Shown one piece after another: positions 8,296 to 17,161 of a stretch of DNA of 64,000 nucleotides (position 1 is the first letter of the stretch; every line of letters begins with the position of its first letter). Under the pieces are notes generated by a model. It had not been told where the DNA came from, searched no databases, and saw only the letters and a program-made list of their open reading frames with translations. Position numbers and translations under genes: made by a program. Source of the DNA: JBAXQQ01 sp037131695 (lineage in GTDB: Bacteria > Armatimonadota > Hebobacteria > CAIYQO01); the NCBI GenBank assembly GCA_964638715.1, contig CAZWZF010000014.1, forward strand, positions 35,461-99,460, written 5' to 3'.

Positions 8296-8423
8296 AATAA
8301 TTGACAATGGACAATTGACGATTGACAATTATTAGAAACACCTTAGTTTTAAACAAAAATATTTCATATAAATAAGCAATATAAAATTTTTAATTTTTAA
8401 TTTTTAATTATTAATTTTTAATT
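8296..8423. repeat. Two intergenic repeat stretches: TTGACAATTGACAATT and TTTTTAATTTTTAATT
   Basis: 8296-8333 is a partly palindromic run of aattgacaat units (aataattg at one end, caattatt at the other). 8383-8423 is a tandem of aattttta units ending just before the purD ribosome site. Similar runs recur at 524-545, 10955-10990, 17066-17092 and 37405-37435. Confidence 0.55.
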
Positions 8424-8439
8424 CAAAAAAGGTGGCGAG

Positions 8440-9702
8440 ATGAAAGTCCTGGTTATAGGTAGTGGCGGCAGAGAGCATGCGCTGGTGTGGAAACTTGCGC
8501 AGAGCAGTCTGGTGGAACGCGTTTTTTGTGCTCCCGGCAACGGCGGCACCAGCGATATAGCGGTGAACATAAATATTGGCGTGACAGATTTTCCGGCACT
8601 GGCAGAATTGGCTATTAAAGAAGGGATTGACCTGACTGTGGTTGGACCCGAAGTTCCCCTGGTGGAAGGTTTGGCAGATTATTTCGCGGCGCGCAACCTG
8701 CGGGTATACGGACCGCATGCCGCCGCCGCCCAACTGGAAGGCAGTAAAATATTCGCCAAGGAAGTGATGACGAAAGCCGGGGTGCCAACCGCGGGATACC
8801 ACGCTTTTGACAATGCGGATATCGCTCTGGCATGGCTGGATGAACAGCCTGCCGATAAACCGTGGGTGGTTAAAGCTGACGGAAATGCCGCCGGAAAAGG
8901 CGTGTTAATGTGCGATGACCGCGGAGAAGCTGTCGCCGCCGTGAAAAAAATTATGGTGGCACGGGAATTCGGCGATGCTGGCAACCGGGTTTGCATCGAA
9001 GAAAGATTGAGCGGTTACGAAGTATCCCTGCTGGCTATCTGCAGCGGTACCGACTGCTTGGCACTGGCACCGGCGCAAGACTATAAACGCATCGGCGAAG
9101 GCGACACCGGGCCGAATACCGGCGGTATGGGCAACTATTCCCCGGTGCCGGAGTTCTCGCCGGAATTGATAAACTTTGGCATTGATAAAGTTGTTAAACC
9201 GACTCTGGAAGCTGTTCCATTCATCGGAACCCTCTTCGTTGGTCTGATGATTACCGCGGATGGCCCGATGGTACTGGAATACAACGTGAGATTTGGCGAC
9301 CCGGAGACTCAGGTAGTATTGCCGCGAATGAAGTCAGACTTGTTTGAACTGTTCATGGCGGCGGTGGACGGCAAATTAGCCGATAAAACCATCGAATGGT
9401 ACGATGATAAAGCGGTGACTGTTGTACTTGCCGCCGGCGGGTATCCAGACTGTTATAAAAAAGGTGACGAAATCACTGGCATTAGCGAGGCAAACGCCAT
9501 TCCCGGCGTGACAGTATTTCATGCGGGAACCGTCAATAAAGATGGCAAACTGGCGACCAATGGCGGCCGTGTATTAAACGTAACCGCCGTCGCGCCAACA
9601 TTCAACCAGGCGATAGACAAGGCATACGCCGGCGTAGAGAAGATAAGCTGGAACGGCAAAACATATCGCCGCGACATCGCTGACCGGGTGCGAGAAAAGT
9701 AA
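8440..9702 (+). CDS. purD: Phosphoribosylamine-glycine ligase (GAR synthetase)
   Basis: Second step of de novo purine synthesis: phosphoribosylamine + glycine + ATP gives GAR. 420 aa, the normal length. N-domain signature V-I-G-S-G-G-R-E-H-A-L. The ATP-grasp region has V-V-K-A-D-G-N-A-A-G-K-G-V near residue 150, and the PurD motif G-D-T-G-P-N-T-G-G-M-G-N-Y-S-P lies near 225. The metal-binding segment is E-Y-N-V-R-F-G-D-P-E-T-Q near 285. The ATG follows AAAGGTGGCGAG. It stands alone here, with no other pur gene in the window. Confidence 0.97.
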   Translation: MKVLVIGSGGREHALVWKLAQSSLVERVFCAPGNGGTSDIAVNINIGVTDFPALAELAIKEGIDLTVVGPEVPLVEGLADYFAARNLRVYGPHAAAAQLEGSKIFAKEVMTKAGVPTAGYHAFDNADIALAWLDEQPADKPWVVKADGNAAGKGVLMCDDRGEAVAAVKKIMVAREFGDAGNRVCIEERLSGYEVSLLAICSGTDCLALAPAQDYKRIGEGDTGPNTGGMGNYSPVPEFSPELINFGIDKVVKPTLEAVPFIGTLFVGLMITADGPMVLEYNVRFGDPETQVVLPRMKSDLFELFMAAVDGKLADKTIEWYDDKAVTVVLAAGGYPDCYKKGDEITGISEANAIPGVTVFHAGTVNKDGKLATNGGRVLNVTAVAPTFNQAIDKAYAGVEKISWNGKTYRRDIADRVREK

Positions 9703-9868
9703 TTTTTTGACAGGATTAACATGATTGACATGATTTTTTGCTTAGCAATTTGAATGTAACTCTGTTAGTACTGTCGAAGTGACTTTTAGAGAGTCTTGTA
9801 TTTAAATAAAATTAAGATCTACAATTGGCGAAGCCAAAAAATCATGTTAATCATGTCAAAAAAAACAG
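9703..9868. repeat. Second copy of the ATTAACATG inverted repeat family
   Basis: The left arm 9703-9740 (ttttttgacaggattaacatg, then attgacatgatttttt) and the right arm about 9826-9868 (ggcgaagcc, then aaaaaatcatgttaatcatg and tcaaaaaaaa) are complementary with a one-unit length difference. The ~85-nt interior is AT-rich with no ORF. The right arm ends 11 nt before the next start codon, so it will lie in that gene's leader or promoter. Confidence 0.6.
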
Positions 9869-9879
9869 AGGTAAAAGAA

Positions 9880-10953
9880 ATGAGTAAGAAGTTACGTTAT
9901 GGCATCGTGGGTGCAGGCGGTTGCGGATGCGGAAAGCATTTGACCAGTTACGCATTATATCCTGACGATGTAAAGATTGAAGCCGTGTGCGACATCGTGC
10001 CGGAAAGAGCCAAAGCCGCCGCAAAAAAATACGGCGCGTCAAAGGTATATACCGACTATGTTGAGATGTTTAAAGAAGTTAAATTAGACATCGTTTCCGT
10101 CGCCACTCCGAACTGTTTTCACGCTCCAGTCGCCATTGCGGCACTGCAGGCAGGCATAAATGTGCATAGCGAAAAACCTATTGCGCTGAATGCCGTCGAA
10201 GCCCAGGCGATGACCGATGCCAAAAACGCCAGCGGCAAAAAACTGATGGTTGGCCTTAACAACCGCTACACCGAAATGTCATTGTGGATGAAAAAATATA
10301 TCGACGAAGGCCATCTTGGCGAGATTTATCTGGCTCGCTGCGGTTGGCGTCGTCAGCGCGGAATCCCCGGTCGCGGTAGCTGGTTCACCCAGAAAGCAAT
10401 GTCCGGCGGCGGCCCGATGATTGACCTCGGCGTGCATTTCTTTGACCTTACCATGTTCCTGATGGGTTACCCGGCACCGGCATCAATATCCGCCAGCATG
10501 TTCGCAAAGTTCATCAATGTAGAGCCAACCGTGAAAGGTGAACTGGTAAAGGGAACCACCAACACCGGCGTTGAAGGTGGCATCTGCGACGTTGAAGACC
10601 TGGCAACCGGCTACCTTAAAACAAAATCCGGCGCCGGCATCAACTTTGAGTTTAGCTGGGCATCCAATATCGAGAATGAATTCAATTACCTTGAACTGCT
10701 GGGTACCAAAGGCGGAATCATGATGAACGAAAAAGGTTTCAAGGTCATCAGCGAAGCCAGCGGCGCAGTACTGGTCAGCAGCCCGCAGGTGCATAACACT
10801 ACTGGCTGGGGTGAGAATGAAACCAAGCATTTTATCGATTGTGTGAAGAACGACAAAGAACCAATGTCGCCACCAGAGCAGGCAGTAACCATGATGCGCA
10901 TCATCGACGCGGCTTACGCCTCAGCAGCATCTGGCAAAGAAGTAAAACTTTAG
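9880..10953 (+). CDS. Gfo/Idh/MocA-family oxidoreductase
   Basis: NAD(P)-dependent sugar or inositol dehydrogenase family. The Rossmann motif G-I-V-G-A-G-G-C-G-C-G-K-H is near residue 10, the catalytic-lysine segment H-S-E-K-P-I-A-L-N-A near 97, and M-I-D-L-G-V-H-F-F-D in the C-terminal domain near 180. The reading frame extends 28 codons upstream, but those codons lie in the repeat element. The ATG at 9880 has AGAGG at 8-nt spacing and begins directly with the conserved M-S-K-K-L-R-Y-G-I-V-G, giving 357 aa, the usual length. The substrate cannot be told. The nearby glycosidases suggest carbohydrate metabolism, but that is context only. Confidence 0.9.
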   Translation: MSKKLRYGIVGAGGCGCGKHLTSYALYPDDVKIEAVCDIVPERAKAAAKKYGASKVYTDYVEMFKEVKLDIVSVATPNCFHAPVAIAALQAGINVHSEKPIALNAVEAQAMTDAKNASGKKLMVGLNNRYTEMSLWMKKYIDEGHLGEIYLARCGWRRQRGIPGRGSWFTQKAMSGGGPMIDLGVHFFDLTMFLMGYPAPASISASMFAKFINVEPTVKGELVKGTTNTGVEGGICDVEDLATGYLKTKSGAGINFEFSWASNIENEFNYLELLGTKGGIMMNEKGFKVISEASGAVLVSSPQVHNTTGWGENETKHFIDCVKNDKEPMSPPEQAVTMMRIIDAAYASAASGKEVKL

Positions 10954-10996
10954 TCAGTTGACAGTGGATAATTGACAGTTGACAATTATTTTATTG

Positions 10997-11138
10997 GTTA
11001 CACAGAGATTCACTGAGGAGACACAGAGACGCACGGAGATTTATTATATAATACAAAACGTGGTAATCATTTATGATTACCACGTTTTGTATTAGCCTCT
11101 GTGAAACTCTGTGTCTCCTCTGTGAATCTCTGTGTAAC
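10997..11138. repeat. 142-nt inverted repeat of CACAGAGA units
   Basis: The outer arms (gttacacagagattcactg and aatctctgtgtaac at the far side) are built from degenerate acacagag units. They enclose a separate perfect hairpin at 11050-11093. The remainder of the 566-nt gap up to 11519 is AT-rich and holds only a weak 78-codon frame (11221-11457) that I do not believe is a gene. Confidence 0.6.
11050..11093. repeat. Perfect 20-bp hairpin, 4-nt loop
   Basis: Arms 11050-11069 and 11074-11093 are perfectly complementary (aatacaaaacgtggtaatca on the left) around the loop ttta. No T-run follows on the plus strand. It lies exactly between the two CACAGAGA arms. Confidence 0.65.
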
Positions 11139-11438
11139 TTCCCGTCTCCCATTCCTACTTCGACATTTTCACCAATACCACAGTTGCGACTACAGTATCA
11201 GATGACGGGGTTGCAATGCCGTGATTGACATCCACAGACAAAGACCGGCAAAGGGGATAGTTCGCATCATTATATCAAGCAAGGAATGCTCCTTCTACGC
11301 AAAAACACCACATCATTCTATCAATTTTTCATTGGAAAGTTTCATGTTGAAGAATTTTAATAAAGCAAAAACACTAAAACACAACTTGTATCATGAACAG
11401 CATCTGCTTGCTAAAAAGTTTTATATTTTTATGAATAA

Positions 11439-11447
11439 TGGTAAAAT
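11439..11447 (+). promoter_or_regulatory. Extended -10 element upstream of the 128-aa gene
   Basis: TGGTAAAAT, an extended -10 (TG-N-TAAAAT). The same nine bases occur before the genes at 12557, 26174 and 52029, and on the minus strand before 59778. The 30 nt around it closely resemble those at 12489-12523. Confidence 0.45.
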
Positions 11448-11519
11448 ACCATCATAAATTAGTTTGGTCATTTAAAACTTTTAATAACTCTATTTCATAG
11501 TATCAATAGGAACAATTAT

Positions 11520-11906
11520 ATGATTTTTGATAATATCTTAAACTTTTCAATAACAGTTATATTTTTAGTTCTCATGGTGCAATATACCGCCAGATTTTTT
11601 CATGTTTACAAGTTAGGTGAAAAATCGTTTACAGCTGGTCTTTTAATTTTCCCATTAATAACTATTTATTATGATGATATCGAAGAAGTTAAGTCGTTTG
11701 GAATAACAGATTTTAACATCTTCGGTGGCAATATAAACTTTTTTTCTACAAATTATTATCAAAACAAAATATGGGGACGCAAAGTTGTAATTACAAAAAA
11801 ACATGGGAGATTTTTTAAATACCTTGTCATCACCCCGGATGAACCGAAAAAGTTCATTGAAGAGATAAATGAACGGATAGAGAAAGCTAAGGGTGAAATA
11901 TGTTAA
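11520..11906 (+). CDS. Small membrane-anchored protein, possibly PH-like
   Basis: 128 aa. An N-terminal hydrophobic segment (about residues 7-25) is followed by a soluble part with alternating beta-type strands (G-L-L-I-F-P-L-I-T-I-Y-Y; K-V-V-I-T-K-K; K-Y-L-V-I-T-P-D-E-P) and a final helix with K-K-F-I-E-E-I-N-E-R-I. That order, strands closed by a helix with P-x-x-F, resembles bacterial PH domains, but I cannot confirm it. The ATG is preceded by AGGA. It lies in an AT-rich patch with codon use unlike the flanking housekeeping genes. Confidence 0.6.
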   Translation: MIFDNILNFSITVIFLVLMVQYTARFFHVYKLGEKSFTAGLLIFPLITIYYDDIEEVKSFGITDFNIFGGNINFFSTNYYQNKIWGRKVVITKKHGRFFKYLVITPDEPKKFIEEINERIEKAKGEIC

Positions 11907-12003
11907 AATCAGGAAGAAATTACAAGGTAAGAATATATTAAATCGAGTAGGCGGAGTCGTTACCTTCCCCGCCTACTCGATTTGTGAAATAAAAGAGGAT
12001 TTA

Positions 12004-12427
12004 CTAAACTTCAGGCTTATATGCAACAACTCTTTTACACACATAAAACTTGGTATTAATAGTTTCGCATATTGTTAATTCGTACCAATTAAACCATAAA
12101 AATTTCTTTTCTTCAGCATAAATGTGATCCCATGGGATAAACAAGGGGGCATGGCCAATCATACGAGTAAACAGTTGCATAGCTACCGCATAAATGCCAT
12201 CATTGTTAGCAACAATGGTAATGCAGCGATAATAATAACATAGCCCAAAAGTTCTCAACATCGCGCTTTGGAAATAGAACGTTTCACCAGTGAATTTTTG
12301 TACTGTAATAATATGCCAAACTACGCCAACCTATCCATGAAAAAAGGTAGCATGCAAAGCACCACACAACTATAACAGATAGCGTGAATATCGCCCAAAA
12401 AGGTATACCGTAAATTGGTGGTGCCAT
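12004..12427 (-). pseudogene. Frameshifted small membrane protein gene
   Basis: The minus strand from ATG 12427 (good ribosome site GAGGA 8 nt upstream) reads M-A-P-P-I-Y-G-I-P-F-W-A-I-F-T-L, a membrane helix, then G-W-R-S-L-A-Y-Y-Y, and stops at TGA shortly after a run of five T (plus strand 12295-12299). Removing one base from that run joins the frame to K-F-T-G-E-T-F-Y-F-Q-S-A-M-L-R-T-F-G and on through R-M-I-G-H-A-P-L-F-I-P-W to the stop at 12004. The joined ~140-residue protein matches a pattern I recall in hypothetical membrane proteins (G-H-P-P-L-x-I-P-W), function unknown. It is either a genuine one-base disruption or a homopolymer sequencing error. Confidence 0.75.
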
Positions 12428-12514
12428 TAAAAAAATCCTCTTATACAACTATTATACAATTATTTGATATTCTGGAGAATGGATGTAAGGGAAGTTTTAT
12501 ATATTTATAAATAA

Positions 12515-12523
12515 TGGTAAAAT
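12515..12523 (+). promoter_or_regulatory. Extended -10 element upstream of the TPR gene
   Basis: TGGTAAAAT with TTTTAT 17 nt upstream (12495-12500). The surrounding ~30 nt are almost the same as at 11416-11447. Confidence 0.45.
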
Positions 12524-12556
12524 AAGTTGCCGACTCTATTTGAAGGATAAAATAGC

Positions 12557-13636
12557 ATGTCACTTCGGAAAAAGATAATAATTTTATTTTCAGCATTAGT
12601 CCTCTCGATTTTAGTAGGATATGTCATTGGTACTATTGTAACTGATAATGGCTTAATTCATATTTATTCAAAAGAAATAACGAAAATAGATAAGTTCAAT
12701 AATGCATTAATATGGCGAGTAGGAATAAATGACAATTATAGAAGAGAAGATTTTGCCATAGATTTACTTCCAGAAGCAAAGAAACAAGCCGAACAAGCGG
12801 TTGTTTATATGATAATTTTTCAAAGAGTAAAGCGAATCCAATTCATGTTATTTCACATTGATTTATTAGCTGGTGAAAATTACGCATGGGTTCAAGATAA
12901 TGGATGCTGGAGTGTTCTTTCAGACAATAAGACATTTCCCAACGTAATAAGAGGCTGCTCATATTATTCACAGAGAAATTATCAACCTGCCATAGACCAG
13001 TTTTCTCAGGCATTAGCAATAACTCCCAATCTTACCAAGGTTTTAACATATCGTGGAATGTCATACTCGAAATTAAATGAATATGAAAAAGCCGCTAAAG
13101 ATTTTAATGCCGCAATCGAAATAAGCAATGATGACAACCCTAATGCCAGTAATGATATTTATTTTACTCATTATGTACTTGGTCATTTATATGGTTTAGC
13201 TCGTGATGATAAAAAAAGTCTTGAAAATTTTAAAAGTTATATTGATGGAATCCCAGATGAAACGAAAGAAAATCAAATCAATATAGCGACAGCATATAAT
13301 AATGCAGCCGGCTTTATGGCATCAAGTGATGATTCGTCTCTTTGGAATGGAAAAGAGGCGCTGGAATATATAAAGAAAGCCGAATCGTTTGATGAATCTG
13401 GGATGATGGCAAGTAATATTGCAGATACCCATGCGCCAGCAGAAGCGAGAGTTGGCAATTATAAAGATGCTGTAAAATATCAAGTTAAGGCTATAACATT
13501 AAACAAAGTTAAAAGCCGGGAAGTAGATATGAAAAAGCGTCTTAACCTGTACAAAAATAGAAAACCTTACACACAAGATAAATATGACAAATTATTTATG
13601 AAGAATAATAATGTATCTCCCTCTAAATTTCTCTAA
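12557..13636 (+). CDS. Membrane-anchored TPR-repeat protein
   Basis: 359 aa. Residues 5-28 form an uncleaved anchor or signal (K-K-I-I-I-L-F-S-A-L-V-L-S). From about residue 130 there are TPR-like helix pairs: Y-S-Q-R-N-Y-Q-P-A-I-D-Q-F-S-Q-A-L, then Y-S-K-L-N-E-Y-E-K-A-A-K-D-F-N-A-A-I, and weaker repeats to about residue 320. TPRs mediate protein contacts, and nothing indicates the partner. Ribosome site AAGGA before the ATG. Strongly AT-biased codons, as for the two preceding genes, suggest shared foreign origin. Confidence 0.75.
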   Translation: MSLRKKIIILFSALVLSILVGYVIGTIVTDNGLIHIYSKEITKIDKFNNALIWRVGINDNYRREDFAIDLLPEAKKQAEQAVVYMIIFQRVKRIQFMLFHIDLLAGENYAWVQDNGCWSVLSDNKTFPNVIRGCSYYSQRNYQPAIDQFSQALAITPNLTKVLTYRGMSYSKLNEYEKAAKDFNAAIEISNDDNPNASNDIYFTHYVLGHLYGLARDDKKSLENFKSYIDGIPDETKENQINIATAYNNAAGFMASSDDSSLWNGKEALEYIKKAESFDESGMMASNIADTHAPAEARVGNYKDAVKYQVKAITLNKVKSREVDMKKRLNLYKNRKPYTQDKYDKLFMKNNNVSPSKFL

Positions 13637-13779
13637 TTTTCACTAAACAGCATCAACATTACCCAATTGATTAACTAAAGCCACCTGTTTTTGCAGGAAA
13701 TGCCTCACTACTGTTGAAAAGTAATACCCGTTTCACAATGCTAATTAATTCAATGAAACGTTTTTGGGAGATTTGGACT

Positions 13780-16700
13780 ATGAATTGTAAGTTTAATAAA
13801 CAACCGGACTGGGAGAACCCAGAGGTTTTACATCGTAATCGCCTGGCACCTGCCACTACCCTGATACCGTTTGCGGATGCTGACGCTGCATTGAATAGTG
13901 AGCGCGGTGCCAGTCCGTATTTGCGGTTGCTGAATGGCTGTTGGAAATTTTCTTATTCTACCGCGCCATTTGAAGTGCCGGAGAATTTTTACGCTGACCA
14001 GTATAATGATACCGAATGGGCTGATATGCAGGTTCCATCGGTCTGGCAATTAAACGGCTATGGCAATCCCAACTATACCAATGTTAACTTCCCCTACCCC
14101 AGCGACCCGCCATTTGTGCCGACAGAAAACCCGGTGGGCATTTACCGCCGTACCTTCAACGTGCCAGCAGCGTGGGATGGCAAAGATTTAATCCTGCATT
14201 TTGAAGGCGTTTGCAGCGCGTTTAATGTCTGGGTGAACGGCGAATTTGTCGGGTTCAGCAAAGGCAGCCATATCCCTGCGCAATTCAACATCACCAGTGT
14301 TGCCCGCCCCGGCGAGAACAATGTCACCGTCCAGGTATTTATGTGGTCGGACGCCAGCTATCTGGAAGACCAGGATATGTGGCGCTATAACGGCATTTTT
14401 CGCGACGTATTTTTAATTGCCCAGTCAAAGCTGCGGGTACAGGATATTTACGCCGTCACCGAGTTTGACGATACCTATACCGACGCTATTTTGCTGTTGC
14501 GTGTAAGAGTTGAAAATAACGACGTTCCCAGCGACGGAACCGCGAAGATTGAGCTGTTCAGCAAATGCGGATGCCCAATATGGCAGACCGAAACCACTCT
14601 GGAAGGTGCGGACGGATTGCAGGAACTGAACTTTGGCCCAATGATTGAAAAACCTGCCAAGTGGACAGCGGAAACCCCTAATTTATATACACTGGTTATC
14701 ACCATCACCAACCCCGCCGGTGAAATTGTCGAAGTCGTCAGCCAGCGCATTGGGTTCCGCCAGGTTGAATTGAAAGATAAGCAGTTCTTCGTTAACGGCG
14801 TCGCCATTAAGTTTAAAGGTGTTAATCGTCACGACTCGCACCCGGATACCGGCTATGCCACATCTATGGAAACGATGATTAAAGATATCACCGTGATGAA
14901 ACTGCATAACGTAAACAGTGTGCGCACATCACACTATACCCCGGACCCGCGTTTCCTTGACCTGTGCGATATCTACGGTTTATACATCATCGACGAAGCC
15001 GACCTGGAATGTCACGGATTTGAGCCATCGCATCGCTGGCAGACAAAGGAAAATAACTGGAACCCCACCGCCGAATTGCCGGAATGGAAAGCCGCTTTCG
15101 TCGACCGCGCCATCCGCATGGTAGAGCGCGACAAGAACCACCCCAGCGTTGTAATGTGGTCACTGGGCAACGAATCCGGCTATGGCGAAAACCATAACGC
15201 CATGGCGGAATGGATACATGACAACGACCCAACCCGTCCTGTGCATTACGAAGGAGCCACCGGTTGGGGCAATCCGGGACGTGAAGGCACCGAAGGCTTT
15301 ATCGATGTCATCAGCACTATGTACCCGACAGTTGACGTGATTATTGAAGAGGGTCAGAAAGAAGATGACGACCGTCCGTATTTCATGTGCGAATATTCCC
15401 ACGCCATGGGCCAGGGACCGGGCAATCTGCGCGAATACTGGAACGCCATTCGCAAATACCCGCGCCTGGTAGGCGGCTGCGTTTGGGAATGGACCGACCA
15501 CGGCATTCGTCAATACACCGAAGATGGCGAGATGTGGTTTGCCTACGGCGGCGACTTTAAAGATTACCCGAACGACGGCAATTTTTGCATCGACGGACTG
15601 GTGTTCCCCGACCGTCAGCCGCATACCGGCCTGATTGAACTGAAGAAAGTGCTGGAGCCGCTGGATGTCACCGCGATAGACCTGCTGGCAGGAAAATTCC
15701 AGGTGGAAAACCGCAACCACTTCACCACCCTGGGTGACCTGCATATCCATTGGGAATTGTATTGCGATGATAAAATTAAATCGCAGGGAGATATAGCGCC
15801 ATTGAATACCGCACCCGGCGCGACAGAAATACTCACCATACCATACTGCATTCCGAAAAAGATAATTGCCGGTGCTCAGTACCGGGTGAACACACAATTC
15901 AAACAGGCAAACAATACCTTGTGGGCAGCCGCCGGTTACGAAGTTGCCTTTGCGCAGTTTGAATTGCCGATTGCTGAACCCGCGAAGGTGCTAACCCTGG
16001 CAAGCATGGAGAAACTGCAGGTAATCGACTCCTGCCGCACGCTGAAGATTTTCGGCGACGGATTCAGTGTAATTGTCGACAAGGCTCTTGGCGTAATGTC
16101 CGGCTTTGAGTTCAACGGTGCGCAGCTCATCGAGAAAGGCCCGAAATTCAACGGATGGCGCGCATACACCGACAATGACGTTCACCACGCCAACAAATGG
16201 CGCGAAGTGGGACTTAACAAATTGCAGCATCGTATTGTGAAGACTGAATTAATAAGCGTCAGCGATGCTGCCGTGAAATTTGAAGTCGAATCAGTCATTG
16301 GCGCACCCGCGAAAATGCCGGTATTCAACTGCAAATATCAATATACAGTATACGGCAGCGGCGATGTAGTAATCGAAATGCTCACCTCGCCGCTGCGCGA
16401 ATTGCCGCACCTTGCCCGCATCGGTATGCAATTATGGATGCCGGACGGATACAACAAAATGACATGGTATGGCAGAGGCCCACACGAAAGCTATCCTGAC
16501 AAACACGAAAGCGCTCGAATAGGCCTGTTCAGCGGAACCGTTGATGAACAGTTCGAAAACTATGTGCGACCGCAGGAAAACGGCAATAAAATGGATGTCC
16601 GCTGGACAACTATAACCGACATCCGCGGCTTTGGCCTGATGGCAATGGGCATGCCAACCATGAATGTCAGCGCGCATCATTATTCAACCGAAGACTTGGA

Positions 16701-16917
16701 CGCCGCTCAGCATACCTATGACCTGAAAAAACGTCCAAATACCATCCTCAACCTGGATTACCGGCAAGGCGGCATCGGCAGCAATAGCTGCGGACCCGGC
16801 GTATTGCCCCAGTACGAATTAAAAGCGGAAGTCACCACATTTAAAGTCCGTCTGCGCCCATTCAGCATAGACCTGATGCCGGCAATGGATATCTATAGGA
16901 TGAAGATGGAAGAGTGA
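13780..16917 (+). CDS. GH2 beta-galactosidase, LacZ type
   Basis: 1045 aa, close to LacZ. Order: N-terminal jelly roll (about 30-200), immunoglobulin-like domain, TIM barrel (about 320-620), second Ig-like domain and the C-terminal beta-galactosidase small-chain domain. Barrel motifs: H-D-S-H-P-D-T-G-Y; V-R-T-S-H-Y-T-P-D-P-R-F-L-D-L-C-D; the acid/base glutamate in S-L-G-N-E-S-G-Y-G; and the nucleophile glutamate in F-M-C-E-Y-S-H-A-M-G. The frame extends upstream to 13714, but GGGAG at 13766-13770 supports the ATG at 13780, whose product begins M-N-C-K-F-N. No signal peptide, so it is likely cytoplasmic, acting on imported galactosides. It is followed by a GH78 gene after 244 nt of repeats. 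Confidence 0.93.
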   Translation: MNCKFNKQPDWENPEVLHRNRLAPATTLIPFADADAALNSERGASPYLRLLNGCWKFSYSTAPFEVPENFYADQYNDTEWADMQVPSVWQLNGYGNPNYTNVNFPYPSDPPFVPTENPVGIYRRTFNVPAAWDGKDLILHFEGVCSAFNVWVNGEFVGFSKGSHIPAQFNITSVARPGENNVTVQVFMWSDASYLEDQDMWRYNGIFRDVFLIAQSKLRVQDIYAVTEFDDTYTDAILLLRVRVENNDVPSDGTAKIELFSKCGCPIWQTETTLEGADGLQELNFGPMIEKPAKWTAETPNLYTLVITITNPAGEIVEVVSQRIGFRQVELKDKQFFVNGVAIKFKGVNRHDSHPDTGYATSMETMIKDITVMKLHNVNSVRTSHYTPDPRFLDLCDIYGLYIIDEADLECHGFEPSHRWQTKENNWNPTAELPEWKAAFVDRAIRMVERDKNHPSVVMWSLGNESGYGENHNAMAEWIHDNDPTRPVHYEGATGWGNPGREGTEGFIDVISTMYPTVDVIIEEGQKEDDDRPYFMCEYSHAMGQGPGNLREYWNAIRKYPRLVGGCVWEWTDHGIRQYTEDGEMWFAYGGDFKDYPNDGNFCIDGLVFPDRQPHTGLIELKKVLEPLDVTAIDLLAGKFQVENRNHFTTLGDLHIHWELYCDDKIKSQGDIAPLNTAPGATEILTIPYCIPKKIIAGAQYRVNTQFKQANNTLWAAAGYEVAFAQFELPIAEPAKVLTLASMEKLQVIDSCRTLKIFGDGFSVIVDKALGVMSGFEFNGAQLIEKGPKFNGWRAYTDNDVHHANKWREVGLNKLQHRIVKTELISVSDAAVKFEVESVIGAPAKMPVFNCKYQYTVYGSGDVVIEMLTSPLRELPHLARIGMQLWMPDGYNKMTWYGRGPHESYPDKHESARIGLFSGTVDEQFENYVRPQENGNKMDVRWTTITDIRGFGLMAMGMPTMNVSAHHYSTEDLDAAQHTYDLKKRPNTILNLDYRQGGIGSNSCGPGVLPQYELKAEVTTFKVRLRPFSIDLMPAMDIYRMKMEE

Positions 16918-17135
16918 GGAGAGAAGAGTGAGGAGTGAAGAGTGAGGAATGGAAGAACGGAAACGTGGCGTCACCGTCTCGGTGACGAGTGAACTCCCCT
17001 CCTTCGGAGGGGTCGGGGGAGGTCGTGACGAAGTGAGTATAGAAATTGAGAATTTTCGACATTTTCCATTTTTAATTTCTAATTTTTAATTTAATATCCC
17101 TCCATGGAACTCTGTGTCTCCTCAGTATATCTTTG
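16918..17135. repeat. Repeat-filled spacer between GH2 and GH78 genes
   Basis: It contains a run of gagtgaggagtgaagagtga-like units (16918-16950). Next come two stable hairpins, 16970-16986 (gtcaccg/cggtgac) and 16996-17012 (cccctcc/ggagggg). After those come a TTTTTAATTTCTAATT run (17066-17092) and a half-copy of the ctctgtgtctcctc family (17108-17135). No coding signal. Confidence 0.55.
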
Positions 17136-17161
17136 AGTAATAAATTTAAGGGGTTGCAATA

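Noticed and set aside
11221..11457. 78-codon frame as a gene
   Set aside because: No ribosome site, no recognisable fold, and it contains the probable promoter of the next gene.
11893..12078. 61-codon plus-strand frame after the 128-aa gene
   Set aside because: Lies opposite the frameshifted minus-strand gene and has no ribosome site or protein-like composition.
15160..15897. 245-codon minus-strand frame inside the GH2 gene
   Set aside because: Shadow of the well-supported GH2 gene; no ribosome site and no family motif.
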